From NCBI GenBank assembly GCA_958295855.1, contig OY282383.1:4692481-4756480 (forward strand): a DNA stretch of 64,000 nucleotides. Direction: 5' to 3'. The DNA comes from an uncultured Poribacteria bacterium (GTDB lineage Bacteria; Poribacteria; WGA-4E; WGA-3G). This document shows positions 1-8,357 of this stretch, one piece after another. The position numbers and the translations under genes are program-made. The notes beneath the pieces were generated by a model. The model was given only the letters and a program-made list of their open reading frames with translations. It was not told the DNA's origin and did no database searches. Each line of letters begins with the position of its first letter. Positions within the stretch are counted from its first letter, which is position 1.

Positions 1-325
1 GGTAAACAACATTATCTAAGCGGCGTTCAAGGAGACTAATTAAATTCTCGCCGGCGATGCCGGTTTGACGTGCCGCTTTGAAGTAATAGTTGCGAAACTG
101 TTTCTCGAAAATTCCATAGGTGCGTTTGGCTTTCTGTTTTGCACGCAACTGTCGCCGAAAATCGCCGCGGCGCACACGGCCGGGGGGTTTCTGGCCGTGG
201 TCTCCGGGGGGATAGCTTCGGCGTTCAAAAGAGCATTTGGGGCCATTGCAACGGCGTCCCTTCAGAAAGAGTTTTTCGCCTTCCCGTCGACATAATTTGC
301 AAACAGAATCTAAATATCTACTCAT
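1..325 (-). CDS. rpsD: 30S ribosomal protein S4, N-terminal part (cut by window edge)
   Basis: This is the first ~108 residues of S4, a primary 16S rRNA binder; the gene runs off the left edge. The translation starts MSRYLDSVCKLCRREGEK and carries a CxxC plus C-x4-C zinc-type motif, the C+ form of S4, then the conserved YGIFEKQF stretch and the start of the S4 RNA-binding domain (LISLLERRLDNVVY). The ATG at 325 follows a GGAGAAGG ribosome site 9 bp after the rpsK stop. It is the last gene visible in the operon; rpoA and rplQ would be expected beyond the window. Confidence 0.95.
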   Translation of the reverse strand, partial: MSRYLDSVCKLCRREGEKLFLKGRRCNGPKCSFERRSYPPGDHGQKPPGRVRRGDFRRQLRAKQKAKRTYGIFEKQFRNYYFKAARQTGIAGENLISLLERRLDNVVY

Positions 326-334
326 TCCTTCTCC

Positions 335-706
335 TTAAACCCGTCGTCTCTTAGGGGGACGACATCCATTGTGGGGAATAGGAGTCACGTCCTTCATCAA
401 AGTAATTTCCAGCCCTGCGGCGGCGAGGGCTCGTATAGAGGACTCTCGCCCGGAGCCGGGCCCTTTGACTCTCACCTCCACGCGTTTCATGCCGTTATCC
501 ATTGCTCTTCGTGCACATGCCTCCGCGGTCTGCTGTGCGGCAAACGGCGTTGACTTCCGGGAACCTGTGAAAGTCATGCCAGCATTCGCCCAAGCAACGG
601 TATTTCCATTTAGGTCCGTGATTGTGATAATTGTATTATTGAAGGTCGCCTGAATATGTGCGATACCTTCGGGTACGTTCTTGCGTTCTCTTCTTCTTCC
701 GCGCAA
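335..706 (-). CDS. rpsK: 30S ribosomal protein S11
   Basis: S11, 123 residues, forms part of the 30S platform near the mRNA exit. It shows the family core NVPEGIAHIQATFNNT, the GSRKSTPFAAQ stretch and the C-terminal PHNGCRPPKRRRV. The start appears to be TTG at 706 (MRGRRRERKN), placed 6 bp after a GGAGG site, because no ATG is available in the right place. The N-terminus is short and Arg-rich compared with most S11 proteins. Confidence 0.95.
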   Translation of the reverse strand: MRGRRRERKNVPEGIAHIQATFNNTIITITDLNGNTVAWANAGMTFTGSRKSTPFAAQQTAEACARRAMDNGMKRVEVRVKGPGSGRESSIRALAAAGLEITLMKDVTPIPHNGCRPPKRRRV

Positions 707-734
707 AACGGTCCTCCTTTCTTATGAGCCTTCA

Positions 735-814
735 GCAGTCAGTTATCGGTTGTCAGTATTCAATAAGAAAAGTGTTTCTCTTGTCTGAAAACCGATAACC
801 GAAAACTGACAACC
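735..814. repeat. ~80-bp imperfect palindrome, 'TTGTCAGT' family, copy 1
   Basis: Between rpsM and rpsK. The left arm reads AGTTATCGGTTGTCAG and the right arm carries CCGATAACCGAAAACTGACA, so the unit can fold on itself. Similar units lie at 4741-4814, 15420-15498 and 52455-52538. It looks like a small non-autonomous, MITE-like repeat; no coding capacity is seen. Confidence 0.7.
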
Positions 815-823
815 ATTTCTCAA

Positions 824-1219
824 TTAGCCACCTTTGCGTGCTGCCTCTTTGGCTTTTCTACCGACAGAGATGGTTCGCGCCTTACCCTTACGGGTTCGGG
901 CATTGGTATTCGTACGTTGGCCGCGAACAGGTAACTGCCGGCGGTGCCGCAAGCCACGATAGCTACTGACATCCATCAGCCGTTTAATGTTCTGGTCGAC
1001 TTCTCTGCGTAAGTCACCTTCAACCTTGTACTCCCCGGTAATTTTGTCTCGGATTTGACTAATCTCGTTTTCAGCGAGGTTGTCCACCTTTTTCGCCGGA
1101 TCGATTTCGAGGTCGGTGACGATTCGCGAAGCCGCGTAACGGCCGATGCCGTAAATCGCAGTCAGTGCGATATCCACCCGTTTGTTTCGGGGTAAATCAA
1201 CGCCTGCAATCCTTGCCAT
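824..1219 (-). CDS. rpsM: 30S ribosomal protein S13
   Basis: S13, 131 residues, lies in the 30S head and contacts 5S/L5 and the P-site tRNA. It begins MARIAGVDLPRNKRVDIALT and has the GIGRYAASRI helix-hairpin-helix and the YRGLRHRRQLPVRGQRT region, with a basic C-terminal tail. The ATG at 1219 follows a GGAGGAAACC site. It stands between rpmJ and rpsK, as in the standard alpha operon. Confidence 0.96.
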   Translation of the reverse strand: MARIAGVDLPRNKRVDIALTAIYGIGRYAASRIVTDLEIDPAKKVDNLAENEISQIRDKITGEYKVEGDLRREVDQNIKRLMDVSSYRGLRHRRQLPVRGQRTNTNARTRKGKARTISVGRKAKEAARKGG

Positions 1220-1292
1220 GGTTTCCTCCTTTGCCCCCTCCGCGCCCGTAATTTTGGCATTATCGAAGCGGGTCCGAAAAGTTTAAACGGGG

Positions 1293-1409
1293 TTATCCCT
1301 GTCGTTGCTTGTGCCTAGGGTTTGAAGGACAAATCACTCGGATAACCCCTTTTCGCTTAATAACCTTACACTGGTTACACATCTTTTTTACAGAAGGTCG
1401 GACTTTCAT
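1293..1409 (-). CDS. rpmJ: 50S ribosomal protein L36
   Basis: A 38-residue ORF reading MKVRPSVKKMCNQCKVIKRK and ending NPRHKQRQG. The CxxC, C and H residues form the zinc ribbon of C+ L36. An AAGGAG site precedes the ATG at 1409. Position between secY and rpsM is the usual one for rpmJ, but infA, which normally precedes it, is missing here. Confidence 0.96.
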   Translation of the reverse strand: MKVRPSVKKMCNQCKVIKRKGVIRVICPSNPRHKQRQG

Positions 1410-1642
1410 ATTTCTCCTTTCAGGAAGTTGCGTCTTAATGTAAATCAAATTACCTGAGGGAGGTGCATAATTATTTGGCGCTACTGCGAACTCACCTTCG
1501 GCTCATCACGCCACGCCGCAGCTGTTATTTATGAACCGCTCAATTAATCAGGAACGGCAGAACACCGGAGATGGGGTGCCGTTCTTACAAATTAAACGCA
1601 TTTCTCCAGATTAAATTCTGTGTACCGTAGCGGTGCAGCGGC

Positions 1643-2977
1643 TTAGCGCCGTCGCCCCCTGAGGCGCCGGTCTTTTAGGAATCCTTCATAATGGCGCATT
1701 GTTAAGTAGGATTCTATTTGTGACACGGTATCCAACACCACACCGACAACAATTAAGATAGAAGCCCCTTCAACCATGTTCCCGATTCCCAGTTGGCTTG
1801 TGATAATAATAGGAATCACAGCAATAGCGGCGAGGAATATCGCGCCGGGGAGTGTGATGCGTGTCAGGGTAGTGTTGATATAATCTGCAGTCTGTTTTCC
1901 GGGCCGAATGCCTGGGATAAAGCCGTTTCCGTATTTCTGCAAGTCTTCTGCCATTTGAATCGGGTTAATTTGCACGGCTGTGTAGAAATAGGTGAATCCA
2001 ATGATTAACAATGCGTAAACAGTGAGGTATAACGGGGTTCCCGGATCGATAAGGGCTCTAGCCCCGGTAACCCACCCCCAGTCGCGCGGCAGTAGGTTTA
2101 GGACAGTTGGCGGAAACTGAATAAGCGTGACAGCAAAGATAATTGGAATCATTCCTGCGGCGTTCACGCGTAGTGGCAGGTGCGACGTTTGTCCGCCGAC
2201 CACTCTGCGTCCGCGAATCTGCCGTCCATATTGAACAGGAATCTTGCGCACAGAAAGCGTGATAAAAACAGTTCCCATAACGGCTATGACGATGAGCCCT
2301 ACTAAGAGAACAAATTGCGGAATTCCAAAACGCGGATTGGTAAACAAATTGTTGAAGACGGTGCTGACACCGCTGGGTAGCCCGGCGATAATACCGACGG
2401 TGATAATCAAAGAGATGCCTTGGCCAATGCCGCGTTCGGTAATCTGTTCGCCTAACCACATGACGAAGGATGTCCCGGCTGTCAGTGTCAAAACTACCAG
2501 AAAGTGCCACCACAGGTTGGGGTCCCTGACTATCTGTCCTACCTGTCCGGTAATTTGTTCTGGGTTCCGCAAGACGATGCTAATGGTTATGCCCTGAATG
2601 ATACTGAGTGCAACCGTTCCGTAGCGGGTGTATTGCGTAATCTTCTTTTTGCCATCAGGCTCCTTGGACAGTTTCTCCAAAGAGGGCACCATAACAGCGA
2701 GGAGCTGCATAATGATTGAGGCACTAATATAGGGTTGGATACCGAGCGCGAAAATGGTCATCTGGCTAAATGCACCGCCGGAGAACAGGTCGATGAACCC
2801 GATGACATTCCCGCCGCGTTCCATAAGTTGTTCAAAAAATGCTTCAAGTGCCTGGTCGTCGATACCGGGGAGCGTAATGTGGGCACCAAGGCGGTAAATA
2901 ATCAAGAGCAACGCTGTAAAAATGAGGCGCTTCCGTAATTCGGGAATTTTAAGAGCGTTTTGAAATGCCTTAATCAC
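1643..2977 (-). CDS. secY: Protein translocase subunit SecY
   Basis: SecY, 444 residues, forms the ten-helix protein-conducting channel of the Sec translocon in the inner membrane, with SecE and SecG. The N-terminal helix region (RKRLIFTALLLIIYRLGAHI), the plug segment around FSGGAFSQM and the RKIPVQYGRQIRGRR cytoplasmic loop that contacts ribosome/SecA are visible. The start is GTG at 2977 after a GGAGGAGG site. It follows rplO, as in most spc operons, but map and adk are absent downstream. Confidence 0.97.
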   Translation of the reverse strand: MIKAFQNALKIPELRKRLIFTALLLIIYRLGAHITLPGIDDQALEAFFEQLMERGGNVIGFIDLFSGGAFSQMTIFALGIQPYISASIIMQLLAVMVPSLEKLSKEPDGKKKITQYTRYGTVALSIIQGITISIVLRNPEQITGQVGQIVRDPNLWWHFLVVLTLTAGTSFVMWLGEQITERGIGQGISLIITVGIIAGLPSGVSTVFNNLFTNPRFGIPQFVLLVGLIVIAVMGTVFITLSVRKIPVQYGRQIRGRRVVGGQTSHLPLRVNAAGMIPIIFAVTLIQFPPTVLNLLPRDWGWVTGARALIDPGTPLYLTVYALLIIGFTYFYTAVQINPIQMAEDLQKYGNGFIPGIRPGKQTADYINTTLTRITLPGAIFLAAIAVIPIIITSQLGIGNMVEGASILIVVGVVLDTVSQIESYLTMRHYEGFLKDRRLRGRRR

Positions 2978-3008
2978 TTATTTTTTTTCCTCCTCCATTT
3001 GAAAAACA

Positions 3009-3075
3009 TCGGAAACCTCCAACGAGATTTTCAGATATGGCACAAATACCTCAGAAACTTCTGGGGCTGCACCTT
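3009..3075 (-). repeat. Poribacteria-type interspersed repeat, copy upstream of secY
   Basis: On the minus strand this reads AAGGTGCAGCCCCAGAAGTT, then TCTGAGG, a short spacer, and GAAAATCTCGTTGGAGGTTT. The two halves recur at 7573-7604, 21337-21362, 57060-57126, 58671-58699 and 63054-63128; the 57060 and 63054 copies lie inside open reading frames. Confidence 0.7.
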
Positions 3076-3111
3076 CTAAAAAATTTGAAAACCCTCGAGA
3101 GAGGCAACGCC

Positions 3112-3588
3112 TCAGTCAACCGTGCTAACGTCAGGGTGGAGGCCGAGGATTTCGGTGGTACCGCCCTTGGATTCAATCTTCTCAATCGCTGTTTTTGAGA
3201 AGCTATGGGCTTGCACGCTCAGCTGTTTCTCAAGCTCACCATCTCCCAGTATCTTTATTAGCGCGTTCTTCCGTTTGATTAGGCCTGCTTCACGCAGCAG
3301 TTGGGGACTTACAACAGCCGCTTCCTCAAAAAGGTTGAGGGTTTCGACGTTGATAACATCGTACGCCAGTCGTTTGTGGGCAATTCTTCGCGGCCCGCGT
3401 TTCGGGAGGCGGCGTACCAGCGGCATCTGCCCGCCTTCAAACCAGGCGGGAATTGAGCCGCCGGACCTGGACTTTTGGCCCTTGTGGCCGCGCCCGCATG
3501 TACCGCCCCACCCAGAGGCGTTTCCTCTACCGACGCGTTTGCGAGAACGAGTCGCGCCGGGCGCGGGCTTGAGTTCATTCAGTTTCAT
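3112..3588 (-). CDS. rplO: 50S ribosomal protein L15
   Basis: L15, 158 residues, an early 50S assembly protein. It starts MKLNELKPAPGATRSRKRVG and has the Gly-rich CGRGHKGQKSRSGG region and the FEGGQMPLVRRLPKRG motif. The gene follows rpsE after a 123-bp gap in which L30 (rpmD) would normally be found; no L30-like frame is present there. Confidence 0.96.
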   Translation of the reverse strand: MKLNELKPAPGATRSRKRVGRGNASGWGGTCGRGHKGQKSRSGGSIPAWFEGGQMPLVRRLPKRGPRRIAHKRLAYDVINVETLNLFEEAAVVSPQLLREAGLIKRKNALIKILGDGELEKQLSVQAHSFSKTAIEKIESKGGTTEILGLHPDVSTVD

Positions 3589-3711
3589 CAGGATTCACTC
3601 CATTCCTTAACATTATGTTGTCAGCTTGTCGGGTAGTGCTATGTCCATCCCAAAATTAGGGATGTATTCGTCTGGCGTTGCGCCTTGGAAATGGACAAAG
3701 CACTCGGTTAA

Positions 3712-4224
3712 CTAACGTTGCTTCAGCAGTTCTTCAGGTGTCTTGCCTCGTAACCGGGCTACCTCGTTGACATCTTTAAGGTTTTTCAAACCTAGCATTG
3801 TGGCTTCAGCGATATTTTTCACATTCCGAGAGGAAAGGCACTTCGTCAGTGCATCTCGAACACCTGCAAATTCTAAGATAGCGCGTGTGGTATGCCCTGC
3901 AATAATGCCGGTTCCGGGGCTCGCCGGTTTTAGCAAAACTTTGGCAGATTTGAATTCGCTGATGATTTCATGCGGGAGTGTACCATCGGTAAGCGGTACC
4001 CGAATCAGATTTTTCCGGGCATCTGCGAGGCTTTTCCGGATAGCACCAGTAACTTCGCTCGCGCTCCCAAAGCCAATACCAACGATTCCATCGCGATTCC
4101 CGACGACAGAGAGCGTGTTAAAGCTAGGTGTTCTCCGCCCTTTACCCACCCGCATCACGCGGTTAATCGAAATCGCGCGCTCCTCAAATTCAAATTCATC
4201 AGGGTTGATTTTATCTTTCAGCAA
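3712..4224 (-). CDS. rpsE: 30S ribosomal protein S5
   Basis: S5, 170 residues, at the decoding fidelity centre of the 30S. The double-stranded RNA-binding domain (RAISINRVMRVGKGRRTPSF) and the C-terminal domain with the KPASPGTGIIAGHTTRAILE motif are present. The start appears to be TTG at 4224 (M-L-K-D-K), with GGAG 6 bp upstream. Confidence 0.96.
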   Translation of the reverse strand: MLKDKINPDEFEFEERAISINRVMRVGKGRRTPSFNTLSVVGNRDGIVGIGFGSASEVTGAIRKSLADARKNLIRVPLTDGTLPHEIISEFKSAKVLLKPASPGTGIIAGHTTRAILEFAGVRDALTKCLSSRNVKNIAEATMLGLKNLKDVNEVARLRGKTPEELLKQR

Positions 4225-4285
4225 GAAATTCTCCTATCATGCAATTTTGACATATTCCCACATCAAAATTCGGTTTGCGGGGCAG

Positions 4286-4654
4286 TTAGAATCTAAGCCC
4301 CTCTTCCTTCGCAGCTTCAGCGAGGGCTTTTACGCGACCGTGATAGATATGTCCGCCCCGATCAAAAACAACTACTTCAATCTGTTGCTGCTTGGCTTTT
4401 TGCGCGATAAGCGCACCAACGCTCTCCGCTGCGGCTATATTCCCCCCATTTGAAAGTGTCGGCTTCAATTCCGGAGACAAACTGGAGGCTTCCACAAGCG
4501 TTTTGCCAAGCTCATCATTAATGATTTGTGCATAGATATGTTTTAAGCTCCGAAAAACGGCGAGCCTCGGCCTTTGGCTTGTGCCACACACCCTTTGCCG
4601 GATGCGCCGCCGCCGCCGTTCATGACCTATGCGTTTCTTTTTTGTGTGTACCAA
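4286..4654 (-). CDS. rplR: 50S ribosomal protein L18
   Basis: L18, 122 residues, binds 5S rRNA. The basic N-terminus (RIGHERRRRRIRQRVCGT), the RPRLAVFRSLKHIYAQIIND motif and the C-terminal FDRGGHIYHGRVKALAEAAK are typical. The start is TTG at 4654 after GGAG. The motif GCGCGCTTACGGTAAT lies just upstream at 4665-4682 and recurs before several other genes of the locus. Confidence 0.95.
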   Translation of the reverse strand: MVHTKKKRIGHERRRRRIRQRVCGTSQRPRLAVFRSLKHIYAQIINDELGKTLVEASSLSPELKPTLSNGGNIAAAESVGALIAQKAKQQQIEVVVFDRGGHIYHGRVKALAEAAKEEGLRF

Positions 4655-4740
4655 GGGGTCTCCTTATTACCGTAAGCGCGCTTTTCACCTTTCACCTTTC
4701 ACGCCGAGGGTTCAAAAGCGTTGAAGCCTCTGACTGATAA

Positions 4741-4814
4741 TGAGTTGCCGGTTGTCAGTGCAAGAGGGTTCTGATGCTCATCAGATGTCTCTTTTAACTG
4801 ATAACTGATAACTA
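4741..4814. repeat. 'TTGTCAGT' family palindrome, copy 2
   Basis: Lies in the rplF-rplR gap. It has GGTTGTCAGT in the left arm and AACTGATAACTGATAACT in the right arm, with a TGATGCTCATCA palindrome in the middle. Related to 735-814, 15420-15498 and 52455-52538. Confidence 0.6.
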
Positions 4815-4872
4815 TTTAACTATTTATCAAATCACAGAGTAGGTGGCAAGAACCGCGCAACTTACAACGACG

Positions 4873-5439
4873 TTAGCTTGCAGTTTTCCCTTCTTTATCC
4901 CGCACGCGTTCGCCATCGTACCGAATGCCTTTACAAGGCTTATAGATTTCAGGCTTCTTAATTTGACGAATAGAGGCGGCAACCTGCCCAACCAGCTGCT
5001 TATCAATGCCACTCACAAGAACAGGCGTGTGCGGTTGTCCATCTATTGTCTCAGTGGATTCAACACTGAGCGTTATCCCTTCGGGAGGTGAATAAGTTAC
5101 AGTGTGTGAATAGCCAACCTCAAGAACTAGCGTGTTCTGACGGCTAACTTCGGCACGATACCCTGTTCCAACCACCCTCAACTTTTTCTCAAAGCCCTCT
5201 GAAACACCGGCGACCATATTCGCGATGAGGCTCCGCGCCAATCCATGTAAGGCTTTGTACTGTTTTTGCTCACTTGTTCTTTGGACGGTTAGGACGTTTT
5301 CCTCAAGCGTCACCTGGATTCCAAGCGGGAGCTGCCAATTGAGGCTGCCTTTGGGGCCGGCGACATGCACGTCCCTTTCGTTTAAAGCAACCTGAACTTT
5401 GTCCGGCACCGGAATCGGTTTTTGCCCAATACGCGACAT
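4873..5439 (-). CDS. rplF: 50S ribosomal protein L6
   Basis: L6, 188 residues, sits near the factor-binding centre of the 50S. I start it at the ATG at 5439 (MSRIGQKPIPVPDKV) with GGGAG upstream; the frame is open further upstream but without family similarity. The two L6 domains and the C-terminal IRQIKKPEIYKPCKGIRYDG signature are intact. Confidence 0.96.
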   Translation of the reverse strand: MSRIGQKPIPVPDKVQVALNERDVHVAGPKGSLNWQLPLGIQVTLEENVLTVQRTSEQKQYKALHGLARSLIANMVAGVSEGFEKKLRVVGTGYRAEVSRQNTLVLEVGYSHTVTYSPPEGITLSVESTETIDGQPHTPVLVSGIDKQLVGQVAASIRQIKKPEIYKPCKGIRYDGERVRDKEGKTAS

Positions 5440-5528
5440 ACTATTCTCCCAATTAACTGTTAACGCGACATCGAGACCGTCAGCCCGTCCGACGGGCACT
5501 TTCGTCGTTTTACAAGCACGGCTACCCT

Positions 5529-5930
5529 TTACCAAACGTAGCAAAGGACTTCGCCGCCGGTTTTAGCACTGCGGCATTGTGAAGTGGTTTTGAGCCCACT
5601 TGAAGTTGATAAGATAGCAATCCCAAGTCCCCCGTAAACCCTTGGTAAACGAGCGGCTTTGACGTATACACGCCTGCCCGGTTTGCTAATGCGTCTGATA
5701 TTCGTGATAACCTTCTCTTTTTTGGTGTTTCCGTATTTCAAGTAAATTCTTAAAATCCCCTGTTTCCCATCTTCAATCAAGCGATAATTTCGGATGAAAC
5801 CTTCATCGGCCAAGACGCGTGCGATTTCCATCTTGACTTTTGATGAGGGAATTTCAACGCGTTCATGTCCTGCCATATTGGCATTGCGGATACGTGTTAG
5901 CATATCTGCAATCGGATCGGTCATTGACAT
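5529..5930 (-). CDS. rpsH: 30S ribosomal protein S8
   Basis: S8, 133 residues, a primary binder of the central domain of 16S rRNA and often the translational repressor of the spc operon. It begins MSMTDPIADMLTRIRNANM and ends with the STSSGLKT...GGEVLCYVW signature. A GGAG site precedes the ATG. Confidence 0.96.
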   Translation of the reverse strand: MSMTDPIADMLTRIRNANMAGHERVEIPSSKVKMEIARVLADEGFIRNYRLIEDGKQGILRIYLKYGNTKKEKVITNIRRISKPGRRVYVKAARLPRVYGGLGIAILSTSSGLKTTSQCRSAKTGGEVLCYVW

Positions 5931-6043
5931 GAAAGATTCTCCTTATTTGTGAATGGCTGCCGTAAGTGCGCGTTGTAAGCAGGCACGGTGCTTCGGTGGC
6001 GTTTCCCGTCGTAGGCTGCGGTTGGACAGCCGGGTTTCTTTTT

Positions 6044-6229
6044 CTACCAACTTGCCTTTCGAACGCCGGGGATTTTACCGGCGCGTGCGAAAAGGCGAAA
6101 ACAGATACGGCACAGTTCAAACTTACGCAAGTACCCCCGAGCCCTGCCGCAACTTTTGCAACGGCTATATTTTCGTGTTCGGAATCGCGGGGTTTTTTTC
6201 TGTCTAGCAATCCATGATTTACTTGCCAA
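6044..6229 (-). CDS. rpsN: 30S ribosomal protein S14, short zinc form
   Basis: S14 type Z, 61 residues. The two CxxC pairs (RCKSCGRARG and LCRICFR) form the zinc site that defines the short form. The start appears to be TTG at 6229 with GGAG 8 bp upstream. A GCGCGCCTACGGTAAT motif lies at 6250-6265, upstream of the site. Confidence 0.96.
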   Translation of the reverse strand: MASKSWIARQKKTPRFRTRKYSRCKSCGRARGYLRKFELCRICFRLFARAGKIPGVRKASW

Positions 6230-6285
6230 TCCAGGTGCTCCTTTCCTTGATTACCGTAGGCGCGCTTTGTCAGCACACCTGCGTG

Positions 6286-6825
6286 TTATTTTCGAAACGG
6301 CATTCCTAGCAATTGTAACAACTCGTGTCCCTCTTCGTCAGTTGGTGCCGTCGTAACGACGGTTACATTGAGGCCGCGGATATCGCTAACCCGGTCGTAA
6401 TCAATTTCCGGGAAGATAAGTTGTTCGGTGAGGCCGAGGGAATAATTCCCGCGCCCGTCGAAAGCGTCCGGCGATAGTCCGCGAAAGTCCCGGATTTGCG
6501 GGAGGACGACGTTAACAAGCCGGTTGAAAAATTCGTACATCCGCTGTTGTCTTAAGGTGACTTTACATCCAATTGCCATGCCCTCTCTGACTTTAAAGGC
6601 AGAAACGGACTTTTTGGCGTGGGTGATGATTGCGCGTTGGCCTGCAATCAGAGTCAACTCTTCAACAGCGTCTTCCAACGCTTTCGGGTTTTGAATTGCT
6701 TCGCCGACACCGATATTCAACGCAATCTTGTCCAGTTTCGGAATCTGCATCACATTTTTGTAGTCAAAATGCTTTTGCAATGCGGGCATAACTTCAGTTT
6801 GATAAAATGCTTTAAATGGGCTCAT
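6286..6825 (-). CDS. rplE: 50S ribosomal protein L5
   Basis: L5, 179 residues, binds 5S rRNA in the central protuberance. Family motifs seen include KIALNIGVGEA, the RAIITHAKKSVSAFKVREG stretch and RDFRGLSPDAFDGRGNYSLG. It is followed by rpsN as usual. Normal length. Confidence 0.97.
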   Translation of the reverse strand: MSPFKAFYQTEVMPALQKHFDYKNVMQIPKLDKIALNIGVGEAIQNPKALEDAVEELTLIAGQRAIITHAKKSVSAFKVREGMAIGCKVTLRQQRMYEFFNRLVNVVLPQIRDFRGLSPDAFDGRGNYSLGLTEQLIFPEIDYDRVSDIRGLNVTVVTTAPTDEEGHELLQLLGMPFRK

Positions 6826-6917
6826 GAGCCTTGTATCCTATAGAAAGAAATCGAATATTCCGTTAGATGCACATTGAGGTGCGCTTTGTGTTCGGTGTCT
6901 CAAACCTTCGGGTTGGG

Positions 6918-7151
6918 TTAGTTATCAACTTTTTTGAGATTGGAAACGTGAATAGTTCCTTCCCGTTCGACAACTCCGCCTTGTCCTGCCTGGTTTGGTC
7001 GAAGGTGGCGTGTAATCATATGAACGCCTTCGACAATCGCTCGCTGTTTCTCAGGGAACACCGCCAAAACCACACCTTGCTTGCCCCGGTCTTGGCCGCT
7101 GAGGACTACCACCATGTCGTCTCTCTTGATATGGAGTTTTCTCTGTGCCAT
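6918..7151 (-). CDS. rplX: 50S ribosomal protein L24
   Basis: L24, 77 residues, initiates 50S assembly. I start it at the ATG at 7151 (MAQRKLHIKRDDMVVVLSG) with a GGAGG site, only 10 bp after the rplN stop; the frame is open upstream but overlaps rplN. The KOW motif GQDRGKQGVVLAVFPEKQ is present. It is shorter than many L24 proteins (about 100 residues), ending soon after the conserved core. Confidence 0.93.
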   Translation of the reverse strand: MAQRKLHIKRDDMVVVLSGQDRGKQGVVLAVFPEKQRAIVEGVHMITRHLRPNQAGQGGVVEREGTIHVSNLKKVDN

Positions 7152-7161
7152 GCTTGCCCTC

Positions 7162-7530
7162 CTAAATAACCTCGGGTGCGAGCGAGACAATTCGGGCGAA
7201 CGCCTTTTCTCTAAGTTCTCGCGCGACGGGCCCGAAGATACGGGTGCCCCGTGGTTGATTCTGCGGATCGATGAGAACTGCCGCATTCTGGTCGAACTTG
7301 ATATAGGAGCCGTCTGCGCGTCGATATTCTTTGGCAGTGCGTACGACAACTGCGCGAACAACTTCACCAGTTTTTACCTGCGTATTCGGTACGGCTTCCT
7401 TGATACTTGCCACAATCACGTCGCCCACGCGTGCATAGTGCCGGCGAGTCCCGCCCAGCACACTGATGCACATGAGTTTCCGGGCACCTGTATTATCAGC
7501 GCAGGTTAATCGAGTGTATGATTGAACCAT
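7162..7530 (-). CDS. rplN: 50S ribosomal protein L14
   Basis: L14, 122 residues, the exact family length. The ATG at 7530 (MVQSYTRLTCADNTGARKLM) follows GGAGG by 7 bp. The family signature GDVIVASIKEA and the C-terminal ARELREKAFARIVSLAPEVI are present. It binds near the factor site and forms bridge B8. Confidence 0.97.
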   Translation of the reverse strand: MVQSYTRLTCADNTGARKLMCISVLGGTRRHYARVGDVIVASIKEAVPNTQVKTGEVVRAVVVRTAKEYRRADGSYIKFDQNAAVLIDPQNQPRGTRIFGPVARELREKAFARIVSLAPEVI

Positions 7531-7572
7531 TGTAATAGCCTCCTCTGGCGTTTTCAAACTGTCGGTAAATAT

Positions 7573-7604
7573 AAAATCTTCAGAAACTTCTGAGGCTGAA
7601 CCTT
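7573..7604 (-). repeat. Interspersed repeat, left-half copy upstream of rplN
   Basis: The minus strand reads AAGGTTCAGCCTCAGAAGTT followed by TCTGAAGATTTT. It matches the left half of the element at 3009-3075 and 57060-57126. A separate hairpin, TTTTCGTCC...GGACGAAAA, lies nearby at 7681-7708. Confidence 0.65.
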
Positions 7605-7734
7605 GTAAGAAATTGGAAACGTCAGAGTGGGTGACGAAAACCCTTCCTTCTTGCGTGCCAGCAAGCCGCCGTGGGCATGCTTTTCGTCCTAAGCGAAGGA
7701 CGAAAACTCTGCACCCCGGCTTCGGCGGCACGTC

Positions 7735-8010
7735 TTAATCGTTTGCGGGCTGCACTGCGGTTACTATCGCTTGCACCCGCCACCGTTTCTGCCGACTCAG
7801 CGGCCGGGTTTCAACGACCCGGACCACGTCGCCAACGTTACAACTATTCTGTTCATCGTGAGCCAGAATCTTTTTCGTTTTCCGGACTACCTTCTTGTAA
7901 AGAGGGTGTTGATAGGTGCGAACAATTGCCACTGCAACAGTTTTATCCATACTATTGCTAGTGACAAAGCCGGTCCTAAATTTGCGATGCCTTCGCCTTT
8001 CCACGTTCAA
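7735..8010 (-). CDS. rpsQ: 30S ribosomal protein S17
   Basis: S17, about 91 residues, a primary 16S binder. I place the start at TTG 8010 (M-N-V-E-R-R-R-H-R-K) because GGAGG sits 6 bp upstream; the longer frame from 8055 lacks similarity. Core motifs are the S-M-D-K-T-V-A-V segment, YKKVVRKTKKILAHDE and the GDVVRVVETRPLSRQKRWRV signature. Confidence 0.95.
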   Translation of the reverse strand: MNVERRRHRKFRTGFVTSNSMDKTVAVAIVRTYQHPLYKKVVRKTKKILAHDEQNSCNVGDVVRVVETRPLSRQKRWRVQAIVTAVQPAND

Positions 8011-8069
8011 CTTATTCCTCCATGCCAGCCAAAACGGATTACCGTAGGCGCGCATTGTAAATGCGAACC

Positions 8070-8270
8070 CTAGCCTTCTTGTTCCTTTGAGCGTAAACGC
8101 AGGACAGTTTTCACACGCGCGATGTCCTTCCGGATTTTACCCAGACGCGTTGTATCTTCTTGTTGTCCTAAGACATTTCGGAACCTCTGGTTAAACAGAG
8201 TCTCTTTCAGAGATTTCAGTTCACCTTCCAGTTCTTCAGTTGTCTTGCTTTGTAGCTCAGCCGCTTTCAT
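8070..8270 (-). CDS. rpmC: 50S ribosomal protein L29
   Basis: L29, 66 residues, located at the polypeptide exit tunnel. It reads MKAAELQSKTTEELEGELKS, has the LFNQRFRN motif and ends in the IRKDIARVKTVLRLR helix. Between rplP and rpsQ as usual. Confidence 0.95.
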   Translation of the reverse strand: MKAAELQSKTTEELEGELKSLKETLFNQRFRNVLGQQEDTTRLGKIRKDIARVKTVLRLRSKEQEG

Positions 8271-8357
8271 GTTTTTCTATCCTTTTCTCTATTTCCAAAA
8301 CCACCAAGCTGCTTCTGCGCCCTGGCAATTTTGTCAGCATCGGCATCGCGCACAGAA

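Noticed and set aside
1551..1587. Hairpin between secY and rpmJ as a terminator
   Set aside because: The stem is good but no T-run follows it on the minus strand, and the operon continues with rpmJ-rpsM-rpsK-rpsD.
3122..3610. 162-codon plus-strand ORF opposite rplO
   Set aside because: It is the antisense shadow of the conserved L15 gene; codon pattern follows the real frame.
3743..4453. 236-codon plus-strand ORF across rpsE and rplR
   Set aside because: Lies opposite two conserved ribosomal genes and has no ribosome site.
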